Part shown: piece after piece, positions 8,654 to 18,523 of the stretch
How positions within the stretch are numbered: position 1 is the stretch's first letter
How the letters are laid out: every line of letters starts with the position of its first letter
NCBI RefSeq assembly: GCF_014206875.1
Contig: NZ_JACIJO010000003.1
Coordinates: 1,365,852-1,428,319, forward strand
Reading direction: 5' to 3'
DNA length: 62,468 nt
DNA from: Algoriphagus iocasae
GTDB taxonomy: Bacteria; Bacteroidota; Bacteroidia; Cytophagales; Cyclobacteriaceae
Made by a program: the position numbers and the translations under genes
The notes under the pieces: generated by a model
Database searches by the model: none
Seen by the model: the letters and a program-made list of their open reading frames with translations, nothing else
Told to the model about the DNA's origin: nothing

Positions 8654-11131
8654 CTACAGTATTATCTGAGCACTGATTTTTACTGCAAATGGCTTTGCTT
8701 CAGGACTATCCAAATAAGTCATCCGATGGAAAAAGTCTACTCGGAAGAATTTAAAGATATTTTCTATTCCATAGCCCAATTCCACATAGGGTTTGGTAGG
8801 ATCTAATCTTCCGAAAGTCTCCAAAGGATTTCCTTCCGGATCGATATTAGGCACATTGCTGATATTTTTATCCTGTACCGAACCAAACAATACATTGGCA
8901 TTTGCCACAGCTCTCCATTTCAATTTCTTGATTGCTGGAATCTTATTTAGCAGGAAACCTTCAAAGAAATGTCTATATCGCAAGCTTACATACTGATCTG
9001 AAGCAAATTCATTGAAATTCATGGTATTAAACGCTGCAGAAGTATAGAATAGGGTCTCGTTCCCCAAATGGTTTTTGAGGATAGGATAAGGCACCTCTCC
9101 AAATACTTTCCCAGCGTCCAACTCATACCTGGAAACTCCCAGCATACCCATATTCAAACGTTGATAGAGGTAAAAGCTCAACTTATCATAGGTCAGATCC
9201 CCTCCTAACCATCGTAAGCCTCTGGCATAATTCACCTGAACAATCGGCCACTTGGATGGACCAAAAGAAACCCGCTCATTGTCATTGATAATGATAATTT
9301 CATCCCTACCATAGCGCAAAGCAAACCTTGCCTCGGTAGTCTCAAATCTGGATCGGTAATCCCTTGTGTCTTTGTCCAGATAATAAAAATCAAATAATGG
9401 ATCAAACTGGGAAACATTGGCATCCGCACTAAATAAAAGACCTTTGAATAATTCTCTCTGGAAGTTTAACCGATGATTCGTCGTTATATAAGGTCTTCGC
9501 AAAGTACCGAATCTACTAGCTGCCAAAAAGATGCTATTTCCTTCCAAACTGGCTATTTCCAAACCCACTTGATCAATCTCTCTTTGAGATGTCAAACTCA
9601 TCGTTGTCCAATGAGCCCTATCCAAAATCCTGGTGGCTGAGGCTGTATATTTAAACCGTTCATCCTTGAATCCATAGGCCAAATAGCCTTGCAGAAGCCA
9701 TTTTTTACTAAAATCCGCATTGGTACGAAATCCCATTCCAAGACGTATTCCTTCCACATTATTATAGTTGAAAAACCCGGGCCAAGGTCCTACATCAATT
9801 TTCCCATGCTTTAAATAACCTGTAGCAAAGAACTTTAAGCCTTCGGAATAAAACCTGACAATTGGGATTTTCTTTAAGGTATCCACCATTTGAAGCACCG
9901 CAAGATCTTCCGCACTCAATGGATCCTGCCTGTTTTGCCGCCAAAACTCATCTGTGGCCTGATCAAAATCCGGTTTTAATTCTACAGCCTGATTAAAGAA
10001 TGATGTTGGTTCTGGTTCCCCCAGTTTCACACTATCGGAAGAGGTATAAAACTTAGCCAATAAACCGGCTGTTTTTGGCGTCACCTGCCCTATCTTGATC
10101 AAAATCCTACTTTTGGATGGGATCAAAGGACCTGCCGTGGTGGGCACCAATTCCTGCTGGATTTTAATCCGCTCCACAAAATTCAAATTGGTCTCTTTTG
10201 GAATCGTCAAATCCACCTGCTTCAGCGCATAAGTCTCCTTATTGATCCAAATAGTCCCTGAAAAAGCCAAATCCTGCTCTCTTCTCGGGTAAACTTGCAG
10301 TTTATAGCAACTGTCTTGTCCCACCAAAACTGAATCCAGCAAATCATAATCATAAAAGGCTTTCCACCCATCGGCAATTGGAGAGACAAAATCCTTTTCC
10401 AGAATATTCAGCCAGTTTTTATAAAAGTTATATTCCTGAAATACTGATCCGGTAATCTGGGAAGTAGTGGAACCATCAGTAATCCCCACTCCGGTTACTT
10501 TGGATTTTTCTACAATTTCTTTCCGAAGTTCAGGGTTATTTCGGTAGTAGAATTTGGAAAGTGTCTCTGAAAAAAATACGGGCAAAATCTTCTCCCCTTC
10601 ATCATTGGTCAACTGCTTAATACTATCCAAAACAGAAGTGACTTTCTGCACAGATTTTCTTTGAGAAAACTCCTCAGAAACATGATCAATATCAACTTCT
10701 ATCTTCGTATAGTTCTTTGTTTCATAGGCATTTAAACTCCTCTTATCAAAGTCTTTTTTACGATCCACAGCTTTCCTTATTATATCAAATGCCGGATTCT
10801 CTCCTGATTCAAAAACAAAAGCTTCCATCTCAAAATCAGAGGGTCTCAACTGGAAATTCAGCGTTTGTTCGGCTGTATTTGCAAGAGCTTTGGACTGGGT
10901 TAAATATCCAATGTAGCTAACTAAAATACTATCAGGAAGTGACTGGGAACTCAAGGAATAATTCCCCTCAAAATCGGTATTCATTCCGATAGTGGTGCCT
11001 TTTAGTAAAACTGAGGCAAAAGGGATTGGATCCCCAGTTTCGGCATCCGTAACCTTACCTTTTACCAGAAATTGTGCAGAGGCTTCTGTCAAAAACAGAA
11101 AGGAAAGTAAAAAAAGAAGTGTTCGGATCAT
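8654..11131 (-). CDS. DUF5686 / carboxypeptidase-regulatory-like outer-membrane protein
   Basis: About 825 residues from the chosen ATG at 11131 (MIRTLLFLLSFLFL.. signal peptide); a frame extension to 11197 adds 22 residues without signal character. Residues about 22-110 form the CarboxypepD-reg-like Ig fold (VKGKVTDAETGDPIPFASVLLKGTT.G..TDFEGNYSL) found at the N-terminus of many Bacteroidota outer-membrane proteins. The remainder is DUF5686, ending in a beta-rich barrel-like region (RYRHFFEG, ELGYGIENIFKFFRVDFFHR) and C-terminal KISAQIIL. The family is outer-membrane and of unknown role. Confidence 0.8.
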   Translation of the reverse strand: MIRTLLFLLSFLFLTEASAQFLVKGKVTDAETGDPIPFASVLLKGTTIGMNTDFEGNYSLSSQSLPDSILVSYIGYLTQSKALANTAEQTLNFQLRPSDFEMEAFVFESGENPAFDIIRKAVDRKKDFDKRSLNAYETKNYTKIEVDIDHVSEEFSQRKSVQKVTSVLDSIKQLTNDEGEKILPVFFSETLSKFYYRNNPELRKEIVEKSKVTGVGITDGSTTSQITGSVFQEYNFYKNWLNILEKDFVSPIADGWKAFYDYDLLDSVLVGQDSCYKLQVYPRREQDLAFSGTIWINKETYALKQVDLTIPKETNLNFVERIKIQQELVPTTAGPLIPSKSRILIKIGQVTPKTAGLLAKFYTSSDSVKLGEPEPTSFFNQAVELKPDFDQATDEFWRQNRQDPLSAEDLAVLQMVDTLKKIPIVRFYSEGLKFFATGYLKHGKIDVGPWPGFFNYNNVEGIRLGMGFRTNADFSKKWLLQGYLAYGFKDERFKYTASATRILDRAHWTTMSLTSQREIDQVGLEIASLEGNSIFLAASRFGTLRRPYITTNHRLNFQRELFKGLLFSADANVSQFDPLFDFYYLDKDTRDYRSRFETTEARFALRYGRDEIIIINDNERVSFGPSKWPIVQVNYARGLRWLGGDLTYDKLSFYLYQRLNMGMLGVSRYELDAGKVFGEVPYPILKNHLGNETLFYTSAAFNTMNFNEFASDQYVSLRYRHFFEGFLLNKIPAIKKLKWRAVANANVLFGSVQDKNISNVPNIDPEGNPLETFGRLDPTKPYVELGYGIENIFKFFRVDFFHRMTYLDSPEAKPFAVKISAQIIL

Positions 11132-11289
11132 TCGTTGGTGATTTCCAAAATCAAAATCGGCTGCAAGATAAATTCTATACATGAGGAAATCATTCAAGTT
11201 TTGTTAAAAATTCACAATGCATAATTTGAGAACTCACAGGAAGCTCATGAAAATGGGATTTGGCCTTGTATATTTGGGGCACAAAATAA

Positions 11290-12495
11290 TTGAATATGAT
11301 ATACGACATTGTTATTGTTGGAGGTGGAATCGTTGGATTGGCGACAGGATTAAAAATCCAAAAATCAAACCCTGCTTTGAAGATTGCTATTCTGGAAAAA
11401 GAGGATCAACTCGCCAAACATCAAACAGGAAATAACAGTGGTGTGATCCATTCTGGCCTTTATTACAAGCCTGGATCATTAAAAGCGACCAACTGTATCA
11501 ATGGCTATCATGAATTGATTCAATTTTGTGAGGAGGAAAAAATCCCATTTGAAATCACGGGAAAAGTTGTTGTAGCAACCCGTCAAGAACAAATTCCTTT
11601 ATTAAATACACTTCAGGAAAGAGGCCTTCAAAATGGATTGACCGGGACAAGATCCATTACAATTGAGGAGTTGAAAGAATACGAACCACACTGTGCCGGA
11701 GTGGCAGCGATCCACGTTCCGCAAACTGGAATTGTCGATTATTACAATGTGGCTTTGGCCTATGGCCGAAAAATTGTTCAAGGTGGCAGTGAAATATTTT
11801 TAAATCATAAAGTTCTATCTATCAACCACAAGGAATCAATTAATTACATTGAAACTTCAAAGGGAGAATTCAAATCCAAGCTGGTAATTAACTGTGCTGG
11901 ACTTTACTCCGATAAGGTGGCTCAAATGAATGAAGAGTCTCCTATTGATGTTAAAATCATTCCTTTTCGAGGAGAATATTACAAGTTAAAAGCAGACAAA
12001 GAGTACTTGGTTAAAAACCTTATTTATCCTGTTCCGGATCCCAACTTTCCATTTTTAGGCGTGCATTATACACGTATGATGAAAGGCGGAGTAGAAGCAG
12101 GACCCAATGCTGTGTTAGCTTTCAAAAGAGAAGGATATAAAAAGTCCCAGATCAATTTATCAGAATTGGCGGAAAGTTTAGCTTGGCCAGGGTTCCAAAA
12201 AGTAGCTGCAAAATACTGGCAAACTGGATTTGGGGAAATGTATCGATCTTTCTCTAAGGCAGCATTCACCAAAGCTCTTCAGGAGTTGATCCCTGAAATC
12301 CAATCTTCTGATTTGGTTGATGGCGGCGCAGGTGTACGTGCTCAAGCTTGTGATAGAACTGGAGGACTTTTGGATGATTTTGCCATTAGGGAGTCTAAAT
12401 ATGCCATCAATGTGCTTAATGCCCCTTCTCCTGCAGCGACGAGTTCGCTTTCCATCGGTGGAACTGTTGCCGAATTAGCGCTGAAGAGGTTTTAA
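11290..12495 (+). CDS. lhgO: L-2-hydroxyglutarate oxidase
   Basis: 401 residues. N-terminal FAD-binding Rossmann motif (DIVIVGGGIVGLATGLKI) with ILEKE at the end of the second strand, then the family signature HQTGNNSGVIHSGLYYKPGSLKA. Later motifs are INCAGLYSDKVA, IIPFRGEYYKL and VDGGAGVRAQA. It oxidises L-2-hydroxyglutarate, a damage product of central metabolism, to 2-oxoglutarate and passes electrons to the membrane quinone pool. It stands alone, convergent to the glutamate-synthase-like gene. Confidence 0.9.
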   Translation: MNMIYDIVIVGGGIVGLATGLKIQKSNPALKIAILEKEDQLAKHQTGNNSGVIHSGLYYKPGSLKATNCINGYHELIQFCEEEKIPFEITGKVVVATRQEQIPLLNTLQERGLQNGLTGTRSITIEELKEYEPHCAGVAAIHVPQTGIVDYYNVALAYGRKIVQGGSEIFLNHKVLSINHKESINYIETSKGEFKSKLVINCAGLYSDKVAQMNEESPIDVKIIPFRGEYYKLKADKEYLVKNLIYPVPDPNFPFLGVHYTRMMKGGVEAGPNAVLAFKREGYKKSQINLSELAESLAWPGFQKVAAKYWQTGFGEMYRSFSKAAFTKALQELIPEIQSSDLVDGGAGVRAQACDRTGGLLDDFAIRESKYAINVLNAPSPAATSSLSIGGTVAELALKRF

Positions 12496-12648
12496 GGATT
12501 TTCTAAAAAATATTCCCGCAAAGGCGCTACGGCGCAATTTATCTCTTTACTAGCTCTCTTTTTGGCTAGAAATATTAAACCTTCGAGATTAGAAAAAACC
12601 TCAAAGGTTGCCTTTCATAGCTTTTATGGGAAGGTTTTAAATCTAAAT

Positions 12649-14154
12649 CTACACTTGGGTATTCACTGTATCCGGGAAGTACCTATTGGCGAGCTTCACC
12701 ATCTCATCCCCTTTGACAAGGTCATGAATACTGATCTCAGAAGTATGGGTATGTCCCGTAGCCCCAAGTAATTCCTGCACTGCATGAATCGTGTTTTTAT
12801 GGAAATTATACACACGCTCTGATTTGTCAGTCACTACCAAACCTTTGGTCAAGCTGGCATTCTGGGTTGCCACACCCGTAGGACATTCATTGGTATTGCA
12901 TCGCAAAGCCTGAATACATCCCAAGCTAAACATAAAGCCTCTTGCTGAATTGCAGAGGTCAGCTCCAAGAGCAATGTTCTTTAAAATCGAAAAAGCTGAA
13001 ATTGCTTTGCCGGAGGCAATCACTTTGATCTGATCTCTCAGGTGATACTTCTCAAGCGTACCGTTTACAAATATCAAGGCAGGTTCCAAAGGCAATCCCA
13101 CACTGTCTGAAAATTCCAGAGGTGCAGCTCCTGTTCCTCCCTCTGCCCCATCTACCGTGATGAAATCCGGCCAAATATGATGGGCTACCATTTCCTTGCA
13201 GAGTGATACAAATTCCTCTGTACGGCCTATGCAAAGCTTAAAACCAATCGGTTTTCCTCCCGACAACTCCCGAAGTTTTGCCACAAACTCCACAAGCTCC
13301 TTTGGATTAGAGAAAGCAGTATGAGCTGGAGGAGAAATGATGGTGGTACCTGGCTTCACTCCTCTTATATGAGCAATCTCCTCGGTATTTTTTACACCTG
13401 GTAAAACTCCTCCATGTCCCGGTTTTGCTCCTTGGGAAAGTTTGATTTCAATTAATTTGACCTGCGGCCAATTTGCCTTTTCCTTAAATTTTTCTGCATC
13501 AAAATTCCCATGCTTATCTCTACAACCAAAATAACCTGTCCCGATCTGCCAAACCAGATCTCCTCCTCCTTCACGATGATGGTTGCTAATTCCTCCTTCT
13601 CCGGTATTATGATAGAAATTCCCTTTTTTAGCCCCTTTATTCAATGCCAAAACAGCATTTGAACTCAAGGATCCAAAACTCATGGCTGAAATATTGAAAA
13701 TGGAAGCTGAATAGGGATGTTCACAAAACTGACTCCCAATGGTAATCCTAGGCTCTTCTTCTATGGGTTTAACGGCATAGATAGAATGTCTTAAAGCCAT
13801 ATAATCCTCCCCATGAATATCCCGCTGCGTTCCAAAAGGATGTGTATCATTCACATTTTTTGCGCGACGGTAAACTAATGAGCGTAGGTTTCTGCTAAAT
13901 GGTCTCCCGTCGGTATTGCTCTCAATAAAGTATTGTTGGATTTCCGGCGAAATCGCCTCAAACATATATCTGAAATGCCCTACGATTGGGAAGTTTCTTA
14001 AGATAGCATGCTTCTTTTGGAGCACATCATAAAGCCCTACCAGCAACAGGACAATTAAGATTCCTAAAAAAATATATCCCAAGCCAAAGAAATAGATCGA
14101 TAAACCTGTGATCAGGATCAGGATAAATGCGCCAGTAAAAAAAACGGTTCTCAT
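12649..14154 (-). CDS. Membrane-anchored FMN-binding glutamate synthase family protein
   Basis: 501 residues. Two hydrophobic segments at the N-terminus (about 5-45) anchor it. The rest matches the FMN/Fe-S domain of glutamate synthase large subunits: ISAMSFGSLSSNAV, NTGEGGIS, GAKPGHGGVLPG, TVDGAEGGTGAAP, GKAISAF.. and the cysteine cluster RCNTNECPTGVATQ. The amidotransferase and GXGXG domains of GltB are absent, so it is the stand-alone GltB-domain subfamily and not a complete glutamate synthase; its substrate is not established. Confidence 0.85.
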   Translation of the reverse strand: MRTVFFTGAFILILITGLSIYFFGLGYIFLGILIVLLLVGLYDVLQKKHAILRNFPIVGHFRYMFEAISPEIQQYFIESNTDGRPFSRNLRSLVYRRAKNVNDTHPFGTQRDIHGEDYMALRHSIYAVKPIEEEPRITIGSQFCEHPYSASIFNISAMSFGSLSSNAVLALNKGAKKGNFYHNTGEGGISNHHREGGGDLVWQIGTGYFGCRDKHGNFDAEKFKEKANWPQVKLIEIKLSQGAKPGHGGVLPGVKNTEEIAHIRGVKPGTTIISPPAHTAFSNPKELVEFVAKLRELSGGKPIGFKLCIGRTEEFVSLCKEMVAHHIWPDFITVDGAEGGTGAAPLEFSDSVGLPLEPALIFVNGTLEKYHLRDQIKVIASGKAISAFSILKNIALGADLCNSARGFMFSLGCIQALRCNTNECPTGVATQNASLTKGLVVTDKSERVYNFHKNTIHAVQELLGATGHTHTSEISIHDLVKGDEMVKLANRYFPDTVNTQV

Positions 14155-14197
14155 AAGTAATTATCTAGGACAGATTATAAAACTAACAAATTCAATT

Positions 14198-15178
14198 TTA
14201 GTTTTCTTGAGTTAAGAATTCCAAAAGTCTGTATTCCGCCCAGGTAAATTCTTTGCCCTTCAATACAAATCCTGTGTGTCCCCCTCTTTTTGGCATTTCC
14301 AGAATTAGCTCTGGTTTATTTCTTGCCAGTTCGACAGGATAGCATTCAGGCCCCAAAAGCGGATCATTTTTGGCATTGATGACCAAGGTAGGAATGTTTA
14401 TGTTTTCCATCCAATTGTCAGCAGAAACAGACTGATAAAAGTCCTGAGCATCGGTAAATCCATGAAGTTTGGCAGTGAATAAGGTATCAAACTGATCGAA
14501 ATCCTTGATTTTTTCCAGCAATTTCAAATCAATTAAATCTGGAAACTGTTCTCCTTTTGCCAGGATTTTCTTTTTCAACTTTCCAAGAAATCTCTTTTTG
14601 TAAAACAGGTTTGCTTTCCTTTTAAGTGTTGCTGCACTGGAAGGAAGATTGCAGGGAGTAGAATAAACCGCAGCTTTTTTTATCTCCACGGGAAGAGAAT
14701 CACCTTTCTCACCTAAATACTTCAGGGTTTGTGCGCCTCCCATACTGATCCCCGCCAGAAAAAGATCCTGATAGGATGATGAATTCAATACATGGTTAAT
14801 GGCTGTCTCTAGATCATAACTTGCACCATGATGATATAGTATGGGCAGATTATTGATTTCACCCCCACAAGTCCTGTTGTTCCAAACCATTACATCGATT
14901 TGATGTTGGTTGAAAAGCTTGACCAGCCCTTTCACATAATGACGCTGAGAATCTCCCTCCAACCCATGGGAAATCACAAGAAGTTTACTGGAACCCACCT
15001 TGGACCAATCTAAATTTAAAAAGTCACCATCTGGGGTATCGATTTTTTCTCTTTGGTAAGTGACACCTTCTATTTTGCGGTAAATACTTGGAAAAATGGT
15101 CTCCAAGTGCCCATTGAATAAAAAAGTCGGCGGTCCGGGATAAGTTGATTGAATAACTGGCATGTGTAGATAAATCAA
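14198..15178 (-). CDS. YheT-type alpha/beta hydrolase
   Basis: 326 residues. Conserved opening FNGHLETIFPSIYRK and the alpha/beta hydrolase triad: nucleophile Ser in GISMGGAQTLKYLGEKG, Asp in NAKNDPLLGPE and His in KRGGHTGF. VISHGLEGDSQRHYVKGL forms the oxyanion region. This matches the YheT/EMB8 (COG0429) family of esterase-like hydrolases with unknown physiological substrate. A second ATG five codons in (MPVIQ) is an equally good start. Confidence 0.85.
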   Translation of the reverse strand: MIYLHMPVIQSTYPGPPTFLFNGHLETIFPSIYRKIEGVTYQREKIDTPDGDFLNLDWSKVGSSKLLVISHGLEGDSQRHYVKGLVKLFNQHQIDVMVWNNRTCGGEINNLPILYHHGASYDLETAINHVLNSSSYQDLFLAGISMGGAQTLKYLGEKGDSLPVEIKKAAVYSTPCNLPSSAATLKRKANLFYKKRFLGKLKKKILAKGEQFPDLIDLKLLEKIKDFDQFDTLFTAKLHGFTDAQDFYQSVSADNWMENINIPTLVINAKNDPLLGPECYPVELARNKPELILEMPKRGGHTGFVLKGKEFTWAEYRLLEFLTQEN

Positions 15179-15296
15179 TTCCTTTACAAGAAGTTCATGA
15201 TTAGATAATCAATGTAGAAAAGTAAGAAATTACCTTTGGGCTTTCTTCATAGGGTAATAATTATACAAAAAGCGGAGTTGCATGTGCAGCTCCATT

Positions 15297-15644
15297 TTAT
15301 TTTAATAGCATTCCTACTTTTTCTATTTCTGCATCCACCAATTTATCCATTTTCAATACATGCGCAGAAAAACGATCGGTAAAACCTTCAGACTCGACAA
15401 TGTCTTTTCCAATTTGCATTTCCACGATTAGTTCATCAAAATCAAACATTACTAAAGTAGGTTTCATTTTATGGCGTATCTGCTGAATGGTAACCTCATC
15501 TTTTGCATCATTCCCTTGCTTGTACACGGTTTTCAGCTCGATAAGTCCAGTATGAATCGCTTTGGTGAGTTCTAGTTTGAAATCCTCATCTCCATCGGCT
15601 ATCGCCAGAATTTTAAGATTTAAATCAGTAGAAGTTTGTATCAT
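15297..15644 (-). CDS. Small HPt-like (phosphotransfer) domain protein
   Basis: 115 residues, all predicted helical. The segment LKILAIADGDEDFKLELTKAI..GLIELKTVYKQG followed by IRHKMKPTLVMFDFDELI fits a histidine-containing phosphotransfer domain, with His58 as candidate phospho-acceptor. No histidine kinase or response regulator lies next to it. It overlaps the preceding flavoprotein gene by ATGA and is therefore probably translated with it. The HPt assignment rests on pattern only and is tentative. Confidence 0.5.
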   Translation of the reverse strand: MIQTSTDLNLKILAIADGDEDFKLELTKAIHTGLIELKTVYKQGNDAKDEVTIQQIRHKMKPTLVMFDFDELIVEMQIGKDIVESEGFTDRFSAHVLKMDKLVDAEIEKVGMLLK

Positions 15645-16855
15645 AAATTACTTTTTACAGATGATATACCGGCTAGATAACCAGTGGACCAAGCCGCTTG
15701 GAAATTAAAACCTCCCGTAATGCCGTCTATATTTAAGATTTCCCCTGCAAAGTATAGATTTGGGTGATGTATACTTTCCATAGTTTCAGGATTCACTTCT
15801 TCGAGGGCAATTCCACCAGCGGTAACAAATTCCTCTTTAAAGGTAGTTTTTCCATTGACCTTCAAAATATGGCAAAAAAGATTCTGTACCAATTTATTGA
15901 ATTGCTTTTTACTCATTCCATTAAAAGTTTGGGTATTATCTATTTCAGAAAGCTCACATAAATGCTCCCAAAGTCTACCCGGAATTTCAAAAAGTGGATA
16001 ATTGAAAACCTTTCTATTTGGATGCGCCGTAGAATAGGAATACAAGTGATCCAAGTAATTTTGCTCCTGAAAATCTGAATTCCAGTTGATTATAGCTTTG
16101 GCTTGATACTGATGTTCGTTTAACCACTCCGCACCAAAAGCAGAAAGCTTCAACACGGCTGGACCTGATACTCCCCAATGGGTAATTAGCAATGGTCCTT
16201 TATAATTCAGTTTAGTTCCTTCTATTTTCACATGCGCATTTGGCAAGGAAATACCCATTAACTTTCTAATCGGCTCCTTAGGTGTATTGAATGTGAACAA
16301 AGAAGGAATCGGTGGCAAAATTTTATGCTTTAATTGCTTCATAAACGAATAGCCATCCAGTTTTGGATGACCTCCTCCGGCAATTATTAGGGAATCCACG
16401 GTAAAATTTCCTTTATCAGATACTAATTGGAAGCCATTTCCTTCATTAAAAATCTCCTTAATTCCTGTAGAAGTCTTAATCTGAATTCCCAGCTTATTTG
16501 CCTCTGCCAGTAAAGCATCAATGATACTCTGTGAGTTATCAGAAACCGGAAAAACCCTACCATCCTCTTCTATTTTCAAAGGTACTGAACGTGATTCAAA
16601 CCAGTCTATCGTATCATCAGACTTAAAATGCCTAAATACTTTTTTAAGGAATTTCTCCCCTCTTGGATAGTTCTTGACAAGCTTGGAAATTTCCAAAGGT
16701 CTATGGGTCACATTACACCTGCCCCCACCAGAGACTTTAACCTTTGAGAGAAGCTTGGGTGATTTCTCAAAAATTGTCACTGTATTCCCTTTATTACTTG
16801 CATGTATCGCTGCATAAAAGCCTGCAGCTCCACCACCAATGACGGCTATTTTCAA
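15641..16855 (-). CDS. BaiN/RdsA (HI0933-like) family flavoprotein
   Basis: 404 residues. N-terminal FAD motif (IAVIGGGAAGFYAAIHA), the family signature KVSGGGRCNVTH, the IIAGGGHPKLDG strand, and the C-terminal FAGEILNIDGITGGFNFQAAWSTGYLAG that closes the FAD site. These are NAD(P)/FAD-dependent oxidoreductases of the YhiN/HI0933 group, usually without an assigned substrate. The stop codon overlaps the ATG of the HPt-like gene, indicating coupled translation. Confidence 0.88.
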   Translation of the reverse strand: MKIAVIGGGAAGFYAAIHASNKGNTVTIFEKSPKLLSKVKVSGGGRCNVTHRPLEISKLVKNYPRGEKFLKKVFRHFKSDDTIDWFESRSVPLKIEEDGRVFPVSDNSQSIIDALLAEANKLGIQIKTSTGIKEIFNEGNGFQLVSDKGNFTVDSLIIAGGGHPKLDGYSFMKQLKHKILPPIPSLFTFNTPKEPIRKLMGISLPNAHVKIEGTKLNYKGPLLITHWGVSGPAVLKLSAFGAEWLNEHQYQAKAIINWNSDFQEQNYLDHLYSYSTAHPNRKVFNYPLFEIPGRLWEHLCELSEIDNTQTFNGMSKKQFNKLVQNLFCHILKVNGKTTFKEEFVTAGGIALEEVNPETMESIHHPNLYFAGEILNIDGITGGFNFQAAWSTGYLAGISSVKSNL

Positions 16856-16888
16856 TCCTATATCAATTTAATTTACAGCCATTTATGA

Positions 16889-18433
16889 CTATCTTCTTTT
16901 ACCGGAAAATGAACCTAAGATACCTCTTGTCAGCTCTCTGAAAATTGTTCTTCCCAACTGACGGATCATGGTATTTTTACTCAATTCTTCAATCAAGGAT
17001 TCCTCTTCTTTCGCTCTTCTTCTAGTGCTTGGCTTAGGAATAGTAGGCGTTGGTAATTTTGCCTTTTCCTGCGCTTTTTCCACTTCTTCAAGCTTCTCAT
17101 TCAGCATCTCAAAAGCACTTTCCCGATCCAAATCTACATTGTATTTAGAAACCAATTCTGAGCTTCTCACCAAAGTATCAATTTCACTTTCTGTCAGGAT
17201 ATCCATTCTGGAAATAGGCGCTCTTACCAAGGTATGAGCCAATGGAGTTGGTATTCCCTTTTCATTCAAAGCTGTGATCAAAGCCTCTCCAATACCCATA
17301 TTGGTCAGAACCTCTGAAGTTTCATAATATTCTGAATCAGGATAGTTTTCCGCAGTCTTGGTGATTGCCTTTCGATCCTTCGCTGTGAAAGCTCTCAATG
17401 CATGCTGTACTTTCAAACCCAACTGACCTAAAATACTGTCTGGCACATCGGTAGGTGTCTGGGTACAAAAATAGACCCCTACTCCCTTTGATCGGATCAG
17501 TTTGACGATTGCTTCAATTTTTTCTAACAGATCTTTAGTAGCTGTTGAAAAGACCAAATGGGCTTCATCTATAAACAAACACAACTTAGGTTGGTCAGAA
17601 TCTCCTTGCTCAGGAAATGTCTCATATATCTCTGAAAGCAAGCTCAACATAAATGTAGAAAACAGCTTCGGCGTACTTTGAATATCAGTCAGTCTGATTA
17701 CCGAAATTACACCCTTTCCATTCTCTGTTCTCACAAAATCCTGTACCTCAAAGGATTTCTCCCCAAAAAATCTTTCAGCACCTTGCTGTTCCAGCTCAAT
17801 GATTTTCCTCATAATGGTATTCACAGATGCCGATGATACCTGTCCAAATTCCTTCTGAATGATTTCCTTCCCTTCATTGGTGATGTATTGAAGCACTCTT
17901 TTAAGGTCTTTTAGATCCAACAATGGAAGATGATTCACATCACAATACCTAAAAACCACTGCTATCACGCCCTGCTGGGTATCGTTAAGGTCTAAAATCT
18001 GCGAAATCAGTACGGGGCCAAATTCAGAAACGGTTGCTTTTAGCTTTACTCCTTTTTCCTCTGATATAGACATTAATTCTACCGGAAGTCCCATGGGATT
18101 GTATTTCACTCCGATGACATCAGATCTTTTTTGAATAAAATCATTTAGGGTTCCAGGCTGAGCCAATCCGGATAAATCACCTTTCAAATCCATTAGGACA
18201 GAAGGGATTCCCTTTAAGGAAAGTTGTTCTGAAATCACCTGCAAGGTTTTTGTCTTACCTGTACCCGTGGCTCCTGCGATTAAGCCATGCCTGTTTAGCG
18301 TCTTAAGAGGTACTTTAATTTGAGCATTTTCTACAGGAACTCCATCTAAAATACCTGTTCCCAGAACGATATAATCTTTTTTATATACCTGACCTTCAGC
18401 TAAATGACTTTTAAATGATTCTATTTTACTCAT
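16889..18433 (-). CDS. HerA-like ATPase, DUF853 (YjgR) family
   Basis: 514 residues. Walker A in LIAGATGTGKTKTLQ (about 51-65), DLKGDLSGLAQPG after the second strand, and Walker B in LCLFIDEAHLVF followed by RSKGVGVYFCTQTPTDVPDSILGQLG, the HerA/FtsK-type sensor region. The C-terminal tail after about residue 430 is a charged coiled coil (EKLEEVEKAQEKAK) ending in a basic RQLGRTIFRELTRGILGSFSGKRR-like segment. Members are presumed hexameric ATPases of unknown substrate; no NurA nuclease is adjacent. Confidence 0.85.
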   Translation of the reverse strand: MSKIESFKSHLAEGQVYKKDYIVLGTGILDGVPVENAQIKVPLKTLNRHGLIAGATGTGKTKTLQVISEQLSLKGIPSVLMDLKGDLSGLAQPGTLNDFIQKRSDVIGVKYNPMGLPVELMSISEEKGVKLKATVSEFGPVLISQILDLNDTQQGVIAVVFRYCDVNHLPLLDLKDLKRVLQYITNEGKEIIQKEFGQVSSASVNTIMRKIIELEQQGAERFFGEKSFEVQDFVRTENGKGVISVIRLTDIQSTPKLFSTFMLSLLSEIYETFPEQGDSDQPKLCLFIDEAHLVFSTATKDLLEKIEAIVKLIRSKGVGVYFCTQTPTDVPDSILGQLGLKVQHALRAFTAKDRKAITKTAENYPDSEYYETSEVLTNMGIGEALITALNEKGIPTPLAHTLVRAPISRMDILTESEIDTLVRSSELVSKYNVDLDRESAFEMLNEKLEEVEKAQEKAKLPTPTIPKPSTRRRAKEEESLIEELSKNTMIRQLGRTIFRELTRGILGSFSGKRR

Positions 18434-18461
18434 GGGGAAAAAGATTTGAATTCTAAACTAC

Positions 18462-18497
18462 AAAAAAAACCTTGATGCCATGGGCAAAAAGGTTTTT
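18462..18497 (-). terminator. Terminator after the DUF4332 gene
   Basis: AAAACCTT and AAGGTTTTT arms enclose a loop containing GCCATGGGC, between the stop of the DUF4332 gene (18524) and the start of the HerA-like gene (18433). Both flanks are A/T runs, so the hairpin could work on either strand; by position it serves the minus-strand gene. Confidence 0.65.
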
Positions 18498-18523
18498 CAA
18501 TAAAAAAGGTATTTACAAAAATC

